From: Chaenocephalus aceratus
Lineage: Eukaryota > Chordata > Actinopteri > Perciformes > Channichthyidae
Length of the DNA stretch: 64,000 bases
Direction of reading: 5' to 3'
NCBI GenBank assembly: GCA_023974075.1
Contig: CM043800.1
Coordinates: forward strand, 27,062,952 to 27,126,951
The notes beneath the pieces were generated by a model. That model saw only the letters and a program-made list of their open reading frames with translations, ran no database searches and was not told where the DNA came from. Positions within the stretch are counted from its first letter, which is position 1, and every line of letters starts with the position of its first letter. Below are positions 35,101 to 47,400 of the stretch, one piece after another. Made by a program: the position numbers and the translations under genes.

Positions 35101-38100
35101 GAACGGATGCATGATCTACAAACCTCTGCAAAGGTCATCCTGTTTGCATGCTTCCTGATCTCAGTCAGTCCGAGACGCTCCTTCATCTTTCGATACCTTC
35201 AGGAGAAGAGACAACAGTGGAGAGTTGGTGTGCTATATTTACACATGTTGAGGGGATGCTGGTATCTAGGGATGCTCCGATCGATCGGTCACCGATCGAG
35301 ATCAGCCGATACTCACTCTCTACCGATCGGTGCTCTCTAAACATGTTGATCGCGAGAGCCGATCGCATGACGTAAAATACATGACACTTTTCTGTGTGTG
35401 CGGCAAAACAAGCTCGCCAAAATGGCTTCACCGGTCTGGCATTATTTTAAGGTGTCCGAAAAAGACAGTAAAATAGCAGTATGCAACGTGTGTGGAGCAG
35501 AAATCCTCCCGCTGAGACGGACCGGTGAGCGGAGCGAAACACACAAGAGTTAGACCTAACACACTTAGCTATTTTATCTACCTCTGGAACAAGCTAAACT
35601 AGTTATAAATATATTTATTCTTTACTGTCGGGTCACTCATTACTGGATCAGAGAGCTGCATGAGATACTGACAGGCTGTCAGGAGAGAGAGAGAGAGAGG
35701 GGGGAGAGAGAGGGAGAGAGCGCTTCCGCTCATTTCTGTGAGTTTTCTTCGGAAGTTTTTCCTTGTACGATGTGAGGGTCTAAGGACAGAGGGTGTCATA
35801 TTGTCATACTGATATTCTGTACACACTGTGAAGACCACTGAGACAAATGTAACATTTGTGATATTGGGCTATATAAATAAACATTGATTCATTCATTTCT
35901 CCCGTGTTATTATCCAAAGTTAATGTATACTTGAATAATGTACATAATTTCAATGTAATAATTAAGTTGATTGTTGTTTGTGGAAGCTCCAGTGAATGAG
36001 CCCCATTAACTGAGTTTTAAACATCACTTTAAATGGAAGATTTAAAGTGATGTTTAAATCTTCCATTTAGGCCCCGCCCACTCGATCGGAGGATACTGAT
36101 TCCGGCGATCGGCGCTGAAATTGGCGATCGGAGCATCCCTACTGGTATCTAAACTTGGCAGAGTAGGTTACGTAAGCTTTCCTGCTCTTTCAGTTTTGCT
36201 TCCCTGTTGGTGGCTCAAAATGTCCTACTTTAAATGAAAGGCTGCATAAATGAATGCATTGACGTCAAGCTGCATATCTACATATTGCACTCCACTCGTC
36301 TCTAAATCTGCAGCCAGTTCACAGAGCAGATGACAGGATGTGTACCTCCTTCCTCCTCTCTTCTTCCTCTGTCCGTCCAGCGGGGCTGGCAGCGGTTTGA
36401 CCATCTTCACTGGCGGAGGCTCCTGCCATTTATCAAACTTCCTCTCTATTTCTTCTTTGAGATCGTAGCCAACCTGCAAACCAAAAAGACGGAAAACACC
36501 AGGAGTCAGATTTATTTTCTTACAAAAAACCACAACAGTGTACGATAAGGTTTTGGTAGATGTTCTTTGGGGTTCAGAAAATATTGAGAATGATGGCGAT
36601 TTAAACATCCTTATTTCAGTATTATTGTGCATGTGGTCGAGTCTGACAGTCACCTTGCCGTCTGAACTCTCGTGGAAGCTGTCCACTCGGGAAGCCAGGG
36701 TGCATTTAGCAGACACCAGACGAGCGGCCTTCCTCCTGAGGTCCTGAAGACACAAATAGAAGACCGGTGTTAACAACAAGGTCCCACTTGCTCAGTGTAA
36801 ATGCAGAAAAAAATGCAATACATTAATGTTGCTATATGTACTGACGGGTGGCAGTGACTGCACCACATCACAGTGGTAGATGTAGCCGGTGTGGGGCAGC
36901 AGGGAGGCGCTGCTGAAGCCGGACAGCGTCCTCCTCTGAGCGCCCAGCAGCATCAGGTTACAGGCAGGCATCTTGGAGAGGTTAGTCAGGCCGCCTCCAA
37001 TACCTGCAACCAAGAGAAATCACCTAAATGTTATTTGATTGATAGATTACATTACATGTCACTTGTTAGACGCTTTTATCCAAAGCGACTTACATACTCA
37101 ATACTGTGGGCAATCCCCACAGGAGCAATTTGGGGTGAAGTGTCTTGCCCAGGGACACAATGACTGCAGTGGGGTTTGAACCTGTGCCCCCCTGAACCGA
37201 ACACAAACACACTAATCCACGCGCCACACGCCCCCCAGATAACATGGACGGTAGAATAATATGTTATACTATTTATTAGACTAAATTATTTGAATCTAAA
37301 ATGAATCTTTCTGCATCTCTCACCCATGATCTTGGCAGCTGTTGACGCTCCGACAATGACGGACAGATTTGGGGCGATGAATGACATTTTGGACTCCACA
37401 TATTCATAGATCCTGAGTTTGGACTGGCTCAGCTCCAGAGACATGTCACACGATTCCTCCAGTTGCTGCAGTTCATCGTCACTAAGGAGTATCCTAAAAA
37501 CACATGTAAACATGTCAATAAGCATTGTACGGAGACTGTGACCCTCAGATGCCCTGTGGAGGGGCGGCATTATTTTGATGAGCCAGATGTGTGTCGACTC
37601 ACCCCTGTGTGGTCGAGGCTGTGACACTGACCACCATGATAGTGGCGTTGGTGAGGATTGTCTGCAGAGTTTCATTAGTCTTGCACTTCTCCAGATTATT
37701 TCCCAATTCCTGAGCAAGTAACAGAAATCATAATATTTTATTTGCATGGTACTTATCAAGCTTTAGGACAAAATGCTTAAAAGTACAAAAAATATCCGAG
37801 TTACGATTTAGTTCCATATAAAGCAAGTCATTGAAATGGAACACATTTGGAAAGCATATGTTGCTCAAAACACATGAGAAGTATTACAATCAAGTCTGCC
37901 TTTACATATAATGTACATTTTCTTGGGTGTAAATTATCATTTTTGAGGGTATTGTGGGTGGTCATATGTTGAAATAATCATTATTATAACCCATAAGGTT
38001 AATAAATGAATGTAATCAACATGACTGCTTTCAGGGGTCAAATGTGGCTTTACTAAACATCTCATCTCACCTTGACTGTGCGGACGTAATCTAGAGAATC

Positions 38101-38823
38101 TGGCACGAGAGACTCGAGCTCAGGAAACCTCTTGGAGTATTTGTCCCGAGTGAACTTGTGAATGATATCTGAAACCCAGAACAAAGGTTTGTTATACAGA
38201 GCAGATACACAAACAACCCTTTACATTTTAAGTGGCTTTTCTTTTTATTAAGCAGGAACAGCCAACTCACTGAGCTCGTTGTCGATCTCCACTGTGAGAT
38301 TATTGGCTGCAACGATCAGTCTGTACTCTGGGTCTGACTCCACTAGACCAGAGACTGAAAGAGAAACAAAAATGACCAACTTACTTTAGATTCTTGGTTA
38401 ACATTAGGAATTTCATTCTGCAAGAAACTTTGTAAACCATATTGTCACATGCACACTGGTCACACTCACTCTCTGAGTTCTTGCGCTGCTTTCCACTATA
38501 AAATGAAATTTTCTCCATGATCTCTGAAAACTGTAGACAGAAATGAAGGTCAGAACGGACGCATTACTCATAATATATGCACAAAGCTCCCATGTGACAC
38601 AACTCACCTGCTTGCTATTGCGCAGCTTGGCGATGGAGCCAACACTCTCCGCTTTACTGTAGTCGACCTCCATCTCCTCTGGGATGTCTTCCAACGCTCC
38701 CTCTGCCCTTCCCTGCGTTGCCTCTCCATCACTATCCCGTTCCTCTTCCTCTGGATACAACCCCTCCTCCCCCTCATCACCGGCCTCTTCCAAATCAGCC
38801 AGGAGCTCGTCCGCCAGAGACAT
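32178..38823 (-). CDS. prpf31: Pre-mRNA processing factor 31 (U4 snRNP), 508 aa
   Basis: Core protein of the U4/U6.U5 tri-snRNP; its Nop domain binds the U4 snRNA/15.5K complex. Thirteen coding exons, minus strand: 38823-38608, 38530-38470, 38354-38271, 38168-38071, 37709-37603, 37493-37324, 37003-36846, 36743-36654, 36473-36346, 35196-35124, 32698-32570, 32476-32378, 32291-32178. Phases agree and give 509 codons with stop; human PRPF31 is 499 aa. Landmarks: acidic N-terminus beginning MSLADELLADLEEA; NNLTVEID...ELN; IIHKFTRDKYSKRFPELESL; the Nop region with YEYVESKMSFIAPNLS, GASTAAKIMG and GGLTNLSKMPACN; basic LDGQRKKRGGRR; and C-terminal LGQLGKSGSGRVRQAQVNEA. The start codon is the first base after an acceptor, so exon 1 is non-coding. 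Heterozygous loss of human PRPF31 causes retinitis pigmentosa (established knowledge). Confidence 0.95.
32911..33299. mobile_element. MITE bounded by TTAA in a prpf31 intron
   Basis: A 389 bp non-coding element. The left end reads TTAAAAAGGTAGGGTGGGTA; the right end, read inverted, is TTAAAGGTGGGGTATGTAC. The ends match imperfectly but both carry TTAA, so a piggyBac-like origin is likely. No coding capacity. Confidence 0.6.
33410..33943. mobile_element. MITE with 31 bp near-perfect terminal inverted repeats
   Basis: A 534 bp element. The first 31 bases (starting AGGCGCATTCACACCGCAG) match the inverted last 31 (starting AGCCGCGTTCACACCGCAG) at 29 positions. Flanks are ATA on both sides, a possible 3 bp target duplication, which would suggest PIF/Harbinger; a TA-type duplication is also possible. 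No transposase frame is present. Confidence 0.75.
34383..35041 (-). mobile_element. 5'-truncated LINE fragment (C-terminal ORF2) in a prpf31 intron
   Basis: The minus strand carries an open frame of 179 codons matching the C-terminal end of L2/Rex-type ORF2: AETLVHAFVTTRLDYCNGVL, LHWLPVKFRITYKVLLLTYK, LWNALPAEIRNI. The plus strand begins with an ATA tail (34383-34393) followed by CTATAGCGCCTTTCAAGG, the typical 3' end. It is a different subfamily from the cnot3-intron LINE. Only the 3' part inserted; the reverse transcriptase core is absent. Confidence 0.85.
35422..35553 (+). pseudogene. BED-type zinc finger remnant of a hAT transposase
   Basis: An open frame of 43 codons starts MASPVWHYFKV and contains CNVCG, the first half of a BED zinc finger as found at the N-terminus of hAT transposases and ZBED proteins. 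The second pair of zinc ligands and the whole catalytic region are missing; the frame stops soon after. It is a leftover of the parental transposase inside the hAT-like element, not a host gene. Confidence 0.7.
35743..35897 (+). repeat. Nested copy of the dispersed repeat with GATATTGGGCTATATAA core
   Basis: This segment inside the hAT-like element matches 28398-28496 in reverse orientation ("actgagacaaatgtaacat", "gatattgggctatataaata"). The upstream part ("gtgagggtctaaggacagag") looks like further retroelement 3' sequence. It lies entirely inside the hAT-like element. Confidence 0.7.
37045..37215 (+). repeat. SINE-like dispersed repeat, copy 1
   Basis: Contains "gcttttatccaaagcgactt", then "ccccacaggagcaatttgg" and "gtggggtttgaacctgtg", a widespread teleost repeat. 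A second copy in the same orientation lies at 53822-54016. The GGTTTGAACC word resembles the T-loop/B-box of a tRNA-derived SINE, but I cannot confirm the family. It lies in a prpf31 intron. Confidence 0.65.
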
Positions 38824-39894
38824 CTGCAACCGACGGCAGAAAGTTAGAGGAAAATATGAGCTTACAGAACTATCAGTCTTTTTTAAGTCAGTAAAAATCA
38901 ACAATTGTTTTGTGTTACTGGTTGCTCCATCGTTTAAGTTATAATAATATCTACAACAACACCGTATAGTATCTGACATTTGTGAAGATAGCAAAGACAA
39001 AACACTCAAATGCCATCCGTTCTGTTTTAAAGTTATTTAATTGTCTTATCTTACTGTTATAGCAGAAGAAATGAAAAGCTAATTATATTGCAAAGCAAAT
39101 GTTAGAAAAAAATCGGAGATTAAAAAAGAATCACAAGATGGCTATGAGGTCACAAAGGTCATTATAGACTATAGACTTTGCAGGACATGACATTTTGAAT
39201 ATCTGATTTATTTTCTTGTCAAATACTAGATCGTGCTCTTGCAGTCCCCTAAATGTATCACTTTTTATATACCGCAATAAAAATGTATGAAAATAAATTT
39301 CACTATCAAGCCAATAACCTAAAAGTGCTTATTTTTAAGCTATTTGGAATCAACGTTTGACTCGGAGTTGCTTCACAACTGCAAAGACCGGATTGTTTTA
39401 CTCTGCTTTACTGTAATTTGGACGCTACACAAAAGAACTACAAACAATGTAAGCCCTCGCGCTGTGCTCTTGCTATTTGTGGAAGATGTTGACATCTTGT
39501 AACATATAAGCCACATAATGCACAGGAAAATACTAATGTGAATAATTGATAGCCTTAGATAACATGTATGTTATGATGTATTTATTGTGACCGAAACATG
39601 TGTACACAACTGGGGGTTGTTTTTAAAAGTAGTAACACACAACTAATTTCATGGTATTGCGGCCCTGTTAGGACTCTTAAACAACACTACAAATACAAAA
39701 TAAACGCAGGCTGAATTAAAGAGAGGACGAAAACTGATACTGTAGCTATAAGACCCGAGTATGTTTAACACTGTGGCTAAATGCAGTGTTAGTATCGTTA
39801 ATACTGAATGAGTGTGTGCTAGCTAGCATTAGCAAACGTTGGCTCGACGCAGCCGTTGATTTCCCTAAACGCTTTATAAGTAACACAAACTTAC

Positions 39895-40095
39895 CTTTAG
39901 ATATCAAAAGACGGTCGCCTTGTGAAAACAAAAACAATACGCCTTATCACCTCTTTAAGGTGTAAGTATTAAGGTAAAAACGACTCTTAATACGATGTTC
40001 TTTCAGCCCGTGGTGTACATGGTGGCTGAATCGTTTGACGCAGACTAAATACGTAACAGCTTTCGAACTGATTTCTGGGAAATGAAGTCAAAACA
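39895..40095 (-). promoter_or_regulatory. prpf31: prpf31 non-coding first exon and promoter
   Basis: A donor (AAAG then GTAAGT) on the minus strand at 39895/39894 matches the acceptor just before the start codon at 38823. At 40075-40087 the minus strand reads ACTTCATTTCCCA, one base from the ZNF143-type motif in the ndufa3/tfpt promoter. A short upstream ATG in good context (ACCATGT at about 40020-40018) would start a 5-codon frame if transcription begins upstream of it. Confidence 0.5.
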
Positions 40096-41463
40096 CTTCT
40101 TTGTCTTAAATAGAGCGCGTTGCGATTACAGAACATACGAATTATTGCCATGAAACAGTTCATTAAGAGGTTCACATTTTGTAGTTTTTATTTCCCCTTG
40201 TTTATACATTATCCCTCGAAAACAATTGTTTAAACAATACAGGTTTTTAACCAACATTTAAACAGACTAAACAAATGGACTAGTTGGACCTCGACTGCAT
40301 GATGGACTGTTATTAGTAGAAAATGGGGTAAATTAACAGATACACAAACAAATGGAATTATTTACTGATGAAAGGCTTCAATTTGTCATGCTAAGCTACG
40401 ATAGCGGTCTTTAAACAAGGTAAAAATAATGACAAGACAGCTAAAAATTCATAGATATTCGAAAAATAATGACACATTACAGGACATATTTTCTTACAGA
40501 TTGGCATATATTAACAAGTAAAATTATACAAAATACTTATTTTTTTAGCAATTAAGACGTTTGGGAAAATATTTTTGATTTATTTGTTATGACGATCTTA
40601 GAGAAGATATAACCTAGATGCTTTCTGTCCCAAACAAATCAGAGCAAAGTTAATAGGTTAATTGCAGTAAATCAAATAAATACAATTAATAAATAATCAA
40701 ATCAATAAAATATTGCATGAAAACTTGCTTTAAATAAATAAATAAAATAATAAAATAAATATATTTAATATAAATTAACAACAAATCTTTTTGGAACTTA
40801 AAGTATAAAAGAAGCATAGCTTGTTTCATTTTACGTGCAGTCTAAGAATACATCTAAAAGTAAACAGCTCTAAAATGATGTTGTATTCACTTGTATTATG
40901 ATATTTGTACAAATGCAAATGAGTGTTGTCAAATACTGGAGTCAAGCGATTTCTGCACCAAACTGCTGCCTACAAGAACATCTGACTGACTGCAATGAAA
41001 AACGTCTTTAATAAAGAGAGGACTGGAATCCAAGCGTTTACCTAGACGAATGAATGACTAAAGAAAGTTCCCCGCACATCTGGGGAATAATACCACAGAA
41101 TGAAGAAGAAAGAGAGAAGGTAAGCTGGTACACAGCAAGACTCCCACTGCATAGCTGTCAAATCTGTTTCAGATTTTACAAAGCTCCAGGCTCCTCTTCT
41201 CCTAGCATATGCTGCCTTTTCCAAAGACTTAAAGAATAAAACTCTGTAAATAGTGGCAGGCAGGAGCACAACAAGCCCTGTCATACAAAATCCTGTCGCT
41301 GGTAAAACCTGGAATGTGTCCAGCTTTGAGAACAGGAGCTTCAATCTTTCGTTGCCTCTTCAATAAAAAAATAGCCTCTGGGTGAATGGCTGGTTGTTGG
41401 GGTTAATTTGCTGGCCAGTCCGAGAGGGTTCAGCTCTAAAGGTTCCCACGACGACACGTAACA
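40096..41463 (-). other. AT-rich stretch holding the lmtk3 3' UTR
   Basis: Lies between the lmtk3 stop codon and the prpf31 promoter. Several possible minus-strand AATAAA signals occur (for example TTTATT at about 40580). I see no coding exon. About 40670-40780 is almost pure A/T and low in complexity. Confidence 0.5.
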
Positions 41464-44400
41464 TCACGCGAGGTGGGGGTCGTTGGCAGGGCTGACAGTG
41501 AAGCGCGACGATGATACGTGTTTTGCCCCCACAGACGACCTTGGTTTGATTGATAGATCCTCCTTCCTTTTTGATTCTTTGCTCTTGATGTTTCCTGATG
41601 GAAAGAGGAAAAAAAAAATCTCATTCACAAGTTCCTGGGATGCATGTGTTGAATTGTACTCCTATTTCAAAATGCTGCTAGACTCCTCACATATTTTAAC
41701 AAAAGAGTACAGTTCAGTAAATAGTAGGAATGTGATGTGTTTGTATTTATTCATTAGCATTTCATGTTGCCAAAAAAATACAATGCATAATTATTTTTGT
41801 TTAATTGTTTTCCTTCAGATTACAGATGTACAGCATACCCAGGTAACATTTCATTAAAATAAAATACATCAGAATTAACATACTGAAGTTCAGGTACACC
41901 ATCCGTTTATGGCGGGGTATTTAATACAAATAGAGTAAGATATTACTATAAAACCAAATACAAGTCAGAACACAATCTAATTATCTATAATAAAATCTCA
42001 CTAAAGCAATGCTGGACAGATTCTAGTTAAAAATAGCTCAAACTGAACACAGCCTCCTCTTTCCGTTTCAAGTCTCAACAAAAGATCATGAAAGCATCTA
42101 ATTTTGGAGTTTCTGATTTCCTTTATATGTGCACTGCCCAAACCTTCATTACTCTCTGAAATGAGGTGATCAGTGTACGAGATAGCGAGAGGAAGTCGAG
42201 GGAGCAAATGAAGACGTGTTGGGGAACACAGCTTAGCCTTGCATTGTTGAGCGCAGGATTTATGTCGCCGCTCAGTTCGACATGTCACAGAGCCGAGGGG
42301 AAAATTATAAAAGATTAATTCTGGCTGCATGTTTGGAGAGGAGGAGGTTGGAATGAGGGTTTTCCATTTCGGTGGGTGGGAGCGAGTTAGTGGCTGTCAG
42401 ATTGTATTACGTCATTCTCCGGCTCAAGGTGGGGACATAGGGATAGTACATGTGTAGAAGGGAAAATATGTCAGGCGCTTTATCTCTTGAGTCTGATGAT
42501 AAGAGTCCAAAGCATCATAGTGGTTCTGTGATGTTCCCCATCTAAATATCCTTTAATATGAAACATTAACAAGACCTTTCATAGGTTGTGTTGCTGTTTT
42601 TCCATTGGGTCAAATGTTCAAGGTATGTTTTACTGGGGCAATATGCTTAAATCATCCACCTATAGATTAAAGCCTACTGATGTTAAACTTCTTAAAACCT
42701 ACGCTCTCAAATTGGCAGACAAGACTGACCTTAGACACTGATGGCGTCCTCCCTTTCTTTGCAATTTGAACTGTAAAAACAGCCCATACCAATCTGCCTG
42801 TGAACACAGGGATGACCCTCATGATATTGCTGTGCTTTGACCTGAATGCTCATGTATACACACTGACAATGCTATCTTGCTGATCTTAAGCAGTTTCATT
42901 ATATTAAACATCGTACTTAGCACAAACACAACCTACAGCAGAGGTATTGAATTGACATCCTTTGGCCTTCTTCCACTTCAAAAACATTGCCCCCTCCGCC
43001 CATCATTCTCCTTCTCTGCTGCAGAAACACTCATCCACACATTCATCACTTCGAGACAGGACTACTGTAACAGCATTTTTGGATCATCATCCAACATTCT
43101 CAATAAACTTCAATACATCATCGTCACTGTCCTCAAAAACCTGTACTGGCTTCCTGTCCTTCAACAAATACACTTAAAAATCCTTCTCCTAACACACAAA
43201 GCACCCAACAACCAGGCCTCTCTCCTACCTCACTGAGCTGCTCCACCACCACAGCCCTTTCCCCTGCCTTCGCTTATCAGGTGCCAATGTCTTGTTCATT
43301 ACTACATGGATCAAGCACCAAACCTAGAGACAGAGCCTTCTCCATCGCTGCCCCCTCCCTTTGGAACTCATTCCAAAACAAATCAGAGACGGCACAAACC
43401 TCCCCAATCTTCAAAACACTGAAACATTCACATTTTTGACTGTTTTTAATGTGTGAATAATGTCCTAGTGTTAAATGTTGTTTTTTTGGGCTTGATTTTA
43501 TTTTTCTATCTTTGTAAAGGGTCTTTGAGCCCCAGTAAAAGCGGATGACAAATACAATGTATTATTATTATTATCCTGAGATTTTTATTTTCATAAATGC
43601 TAACCTCCTGGTGGTGATGGAATCACCAAGCCAGCCCAGTACGATTGTTTTTTTTGGGATTGTGAACTTTGGTTGAAATTTTAGAGTCTGAAAGTGGTGG
43701 ACTGATTGACAGAGGTATTCCTAGAACCATGAAAAAAATGTCACTTCCTCATTGAGTCTAATCAGTAATGTGAGACTCTTAGACGTTGTGAAAATGTTTG
43801 ATCTTACCACGCAAATCCAACTTGCTGTTTTTGACCGTCACAGGGGCTGGACTTGTGGGCGCTGAACTGCCCAACTCATAGGTTGGAGTTTCCTGTTGTA
43901 AGAAAACAGAAAAGTCAGGACTCCTTTTATTGAATCACAAACTATCTCCTGTTAATAAATTATTTAGGAAAGGGAAGTACCTGATCAAAAAGATAGATTG
44001 TGACATCATCAAAAAAGGACACGTTTCTTCCTCTGTCCTTCTCTCTGTCCATCGGCTCCTTAGGTGATTTCAGTAAACTCCTGAGCCCGACGCGTTTGTC
44101 CACATCTGTTTCTGTGACGACTATCACCCTCCGGGAGCTCTCGTCCTCCTGCTCGTCCTCGTCCTCATCGTCAGGGTCGCTTCCTGAGGACAGACCTCTC
44201 CGTCTCACAATTCGATTTCCAATCGCACCGTCCCCAAACCCTCCTTTTCCAGTGGGGGTGAGGGGCAGAGTCAGAGCGAGAGGAGGGAGGGCGAGGGACA
44301 GACGAGCAAGTTTTGCTGTGAAAATGAATGTAGGGAAGAGAGGTTAGACATGAGATACCCGACAAGAGTGTTACAACACATTCTTTAAAGGGGCCCTATT

Positions 44401-47400
44401 ATTATGTTTTTGGGGTTTTCCAACACATTCTACGTGATAAGAGGCCGGACATCTCTGAGTGTTTGACCAATCACTACAGAGCCTGGGGTCTGGTTTCAGA
44501 CAGAGGGTGAACAGAGGTGCTGAAGCACAGCTAGTATGAGAAAAATAAAACACTTTTTGAACTTTAAAGAATGTAACAATGTCACAGCAGATGCACGAAA
44601 TACAAATATAAACTCTGAAAATGTGCATACTAGGACCGCTTCAAAGATTTGGATGATATTTGCAGAACCTTTACATGCAAATATATGCTACTTATTGACT
44701 GCTGTTGACATTCACTTTTGTTCCTCTCTTTATCCTACCTTTTCTTCTTGAGACTGAAGAAGTTTACTTTAAGTGGAAACCAATAACATTTCCCACCCTG
44801 GCATTTTATTGCTGGTTTTATTGTTGTTGCTGCTGTAGCACAGACAACTGGACCACTTTCCTGTTGTCTCTGAGCCTAGCAACTACCAAAACACAGGATA
44901 AACTGGATTTTGTTTTTCACATTTACTCCAGTTGTTTCCCCCTCTGCTATTTCTGCTACTTTGAATAGTAACCACATGGATACTCTATAGCAACTGTGTA
45001 TAGCTACCGAAATATGCTAATTTGTATTTAATGATGTCAACCATGAATATATTTCCGTGCAACCTGAAGGTACCTTTCATTGCCTGGTTCGCAGTCGGCT
45101 GAGGGGTTGTGACCTCAGGTTGTTCAATCACAGTGAGCGGCTCAGCATTAGTTTCTTCAGACTCCGTGTGCGGCTGAAAGCTCGGGGAACTTTCCTGCTC
45201 CTCTTGGCTACAACAACAACAACAAATCACAAACAAAGATGAATTAAAACAGCAATATCAAAGGGTTTTTTCAACAAAATATAATCATATCGTAGTTTTT
45301 GTTGTCTAACCCTTGTGGTGTCTGGTCATGCAGAGTTTTATTTTTCAAGGATTCATCACTTTCATCTCATTTGTATTTCATTCATGGTGCTCACAACTAG
45401 ATGAATAGGTTGATGGTATCCCTGTAATGCGCAGATGTTACTGTCAACAGTTTTCTTTGGAACTACTTTCTGCAAATGTTCTACTTACTACTATTTTCTT
45501 GTCGCATTGTGTGCTGTTCAAAAGTAAGGGAGAAACTGTGTCTGAAAAGAGATGATTTTTCAAAATATATAAATGTGTAATAGTCTATGCACTGGAAATG
45601 AAAATCCATTCATCTCAGCTATACTGTGGTGAAGGTGAAGAAATATATCTTAAAAACTGAGAAAATTAAAAACAAAATGTTCTCTATGTCTGAATACTGC
45701 TGAGCCGCAATGATGAAAGTGTTTTGTGAATAAAAATCACTTTTAATGGCCTCTATAAGATACCACTAAAGGTAGAGGAAAGGTAGAACATTTGTGTTGT
45801 GTTTTTGTTTTGTTTTTCATGGTTTAGGGTCAATCGAGCATTTAAGATAAACGCAGATGTCCTAATCCAGCCTTCTTCATACCTGTCATCCTCGTTTTGC
45901 TCCGTCACAGTGACCAGCTCACTGCTGTTCTCCGTGATTTGTTCGCTCCAGGGTCTGATCATCACCGTGTCTTTGACAGTCGACCCCCAGAGCACGTTTG
46001 TTTTCACATTTTCACTGAGGGAGAACTGCAGCCTTTCCTCACACACCTGAACGACAAAACAAAATAACGAAGAGGTGTGAATACACTTAGAAAGCTCATA
46101 TAGAGAATGTTCTTACATAAAACAAAATAGAAAGAAAAAAGATAAAAAAACATGCTCACCTGCATCATGAGGCCATTTTTTGTTGTCATCTTAGAGAGAG
46201 AGCCATGGTCTTTGACATCAGATGTTTCACTCTGTGATCTCTGGCCGTCGTTCTTCTTCTCTTGAGAATCCAGGATCAGCTGTGGTGTTAACTCTACCAG
46301 AGTATCAGACTTATCATTCAAATCCCCCCTGCTCCCCTCAGGCGTAGAGGAGCCACCTGTCTTCTCACCTTCATCACTTTCACCAACACTGCTGCCCTTC
46401 TGCTCAGGTGTCTTCTTCAGAGACTCCAGGATCTCCAGGTTCCCCAGAAAAAGGTCGCCCAGAGAATCCTCTTCGTCCCCAGAAATGCAGCACAGTTGTT
46501 CCAGTTTTTCAAAATCCTCCAGGGGCTCCTCATCCAAATCTTTCCACTCTGAAATCAGTAATTCTGGGAGATTGTTGAGGGGAACCTGGGGTGCAGATGG
46601 GGTGGCAGATGAAGTTTCCTGGAACAGATTATTCAGTTCATCCTGTATTTCTGTGTTGGGTGTGAGGGCGCTCTCATCGGCCAGGGTTATATGCACAGTG
46701 GGGAGGTTCAGGTTGGCTGAGATCCCTTTACTCGGAGTTTTAGCAGGTGGTGATTCTTGCAGAGGTGGCTCTGACACGTCTGCGCTGTGAGTTGTGGAAA
46801 TATACGACTCTGTCTCAGTACTAGCAATAAAGTCTTCTAGATTAATGTGACTAATAAACTCCTCTGCCTCGATAACAGATGGCGGTGGGCTAGGAAAAGA
46901 GTCGTCTAAACTCTCCAATTTATCATCTTGCACATCAAGGTCTATGCTTGGTGGAGGACTAGGGAAATCTACCGAGCTGAAATTGTCGACCTGTGGATCT
47001 ATGTCCTCCTGCATATCAAGGTCATCAGGACAATAGATGGGATTTGGTGGAGCGGGCAAGTCTCTGTAATCCTCTTCTTCATTCATAATGCTTACTCTCT
47101 CTTCTACGTATTCCTTAGCATGCCATGGTCTTGTCTCCTCCTCTGATTCTGCGCCTGATTCAACATTTTCCAGGTGGGAAACGTTCTCATGAGGAGCTTC
47201 GGTGATGCAAATAATTATACTTGAGCTTTCTAAAGTTTGACTGAAGCAGTTATCTGGGTTAGAGATGGTTTCATCAATTTGCTTGGCTGATGTCTCTTCG
47301 TCTTTTTGGAGATTCTGAGGACATCTGTTAAAATTTTGATTTTCTTCCGTCTCTGTGGAGTCCTGCAGACCTTTGGTGTCTGTACACAAAATCTTACTCT

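Larger units (their letters stand above)
35267..36141. mobile_element. Non-autonomous hAT-like element with 8 bp target duplication
   Basis: An 875 bp element in a prpf31 intron. The left end TAGGGATGCTCCGATCG is repeated in inverted form at the right end. It is flanked by CTGGTATC at 35259-35266 and again at 36142-36149, the 8 bp duplication typical of hAT transposition. Inside are a BED-finger coding remnant, a nested dispersed repeat and a fold-back segment at about 36018-36068. The clean duplication and ends point to a fairly recent insertion. Confidence 0.9.

Noticed and set aside
46004..46159. Extension of the giant exon frame past 46160
   Set aside because: A GTGAGC donor follows CAG at 46160 and the next exon begins at 46046 with [10 protein letters not shown] in phase; the intervening hydrophobic codons are intron.
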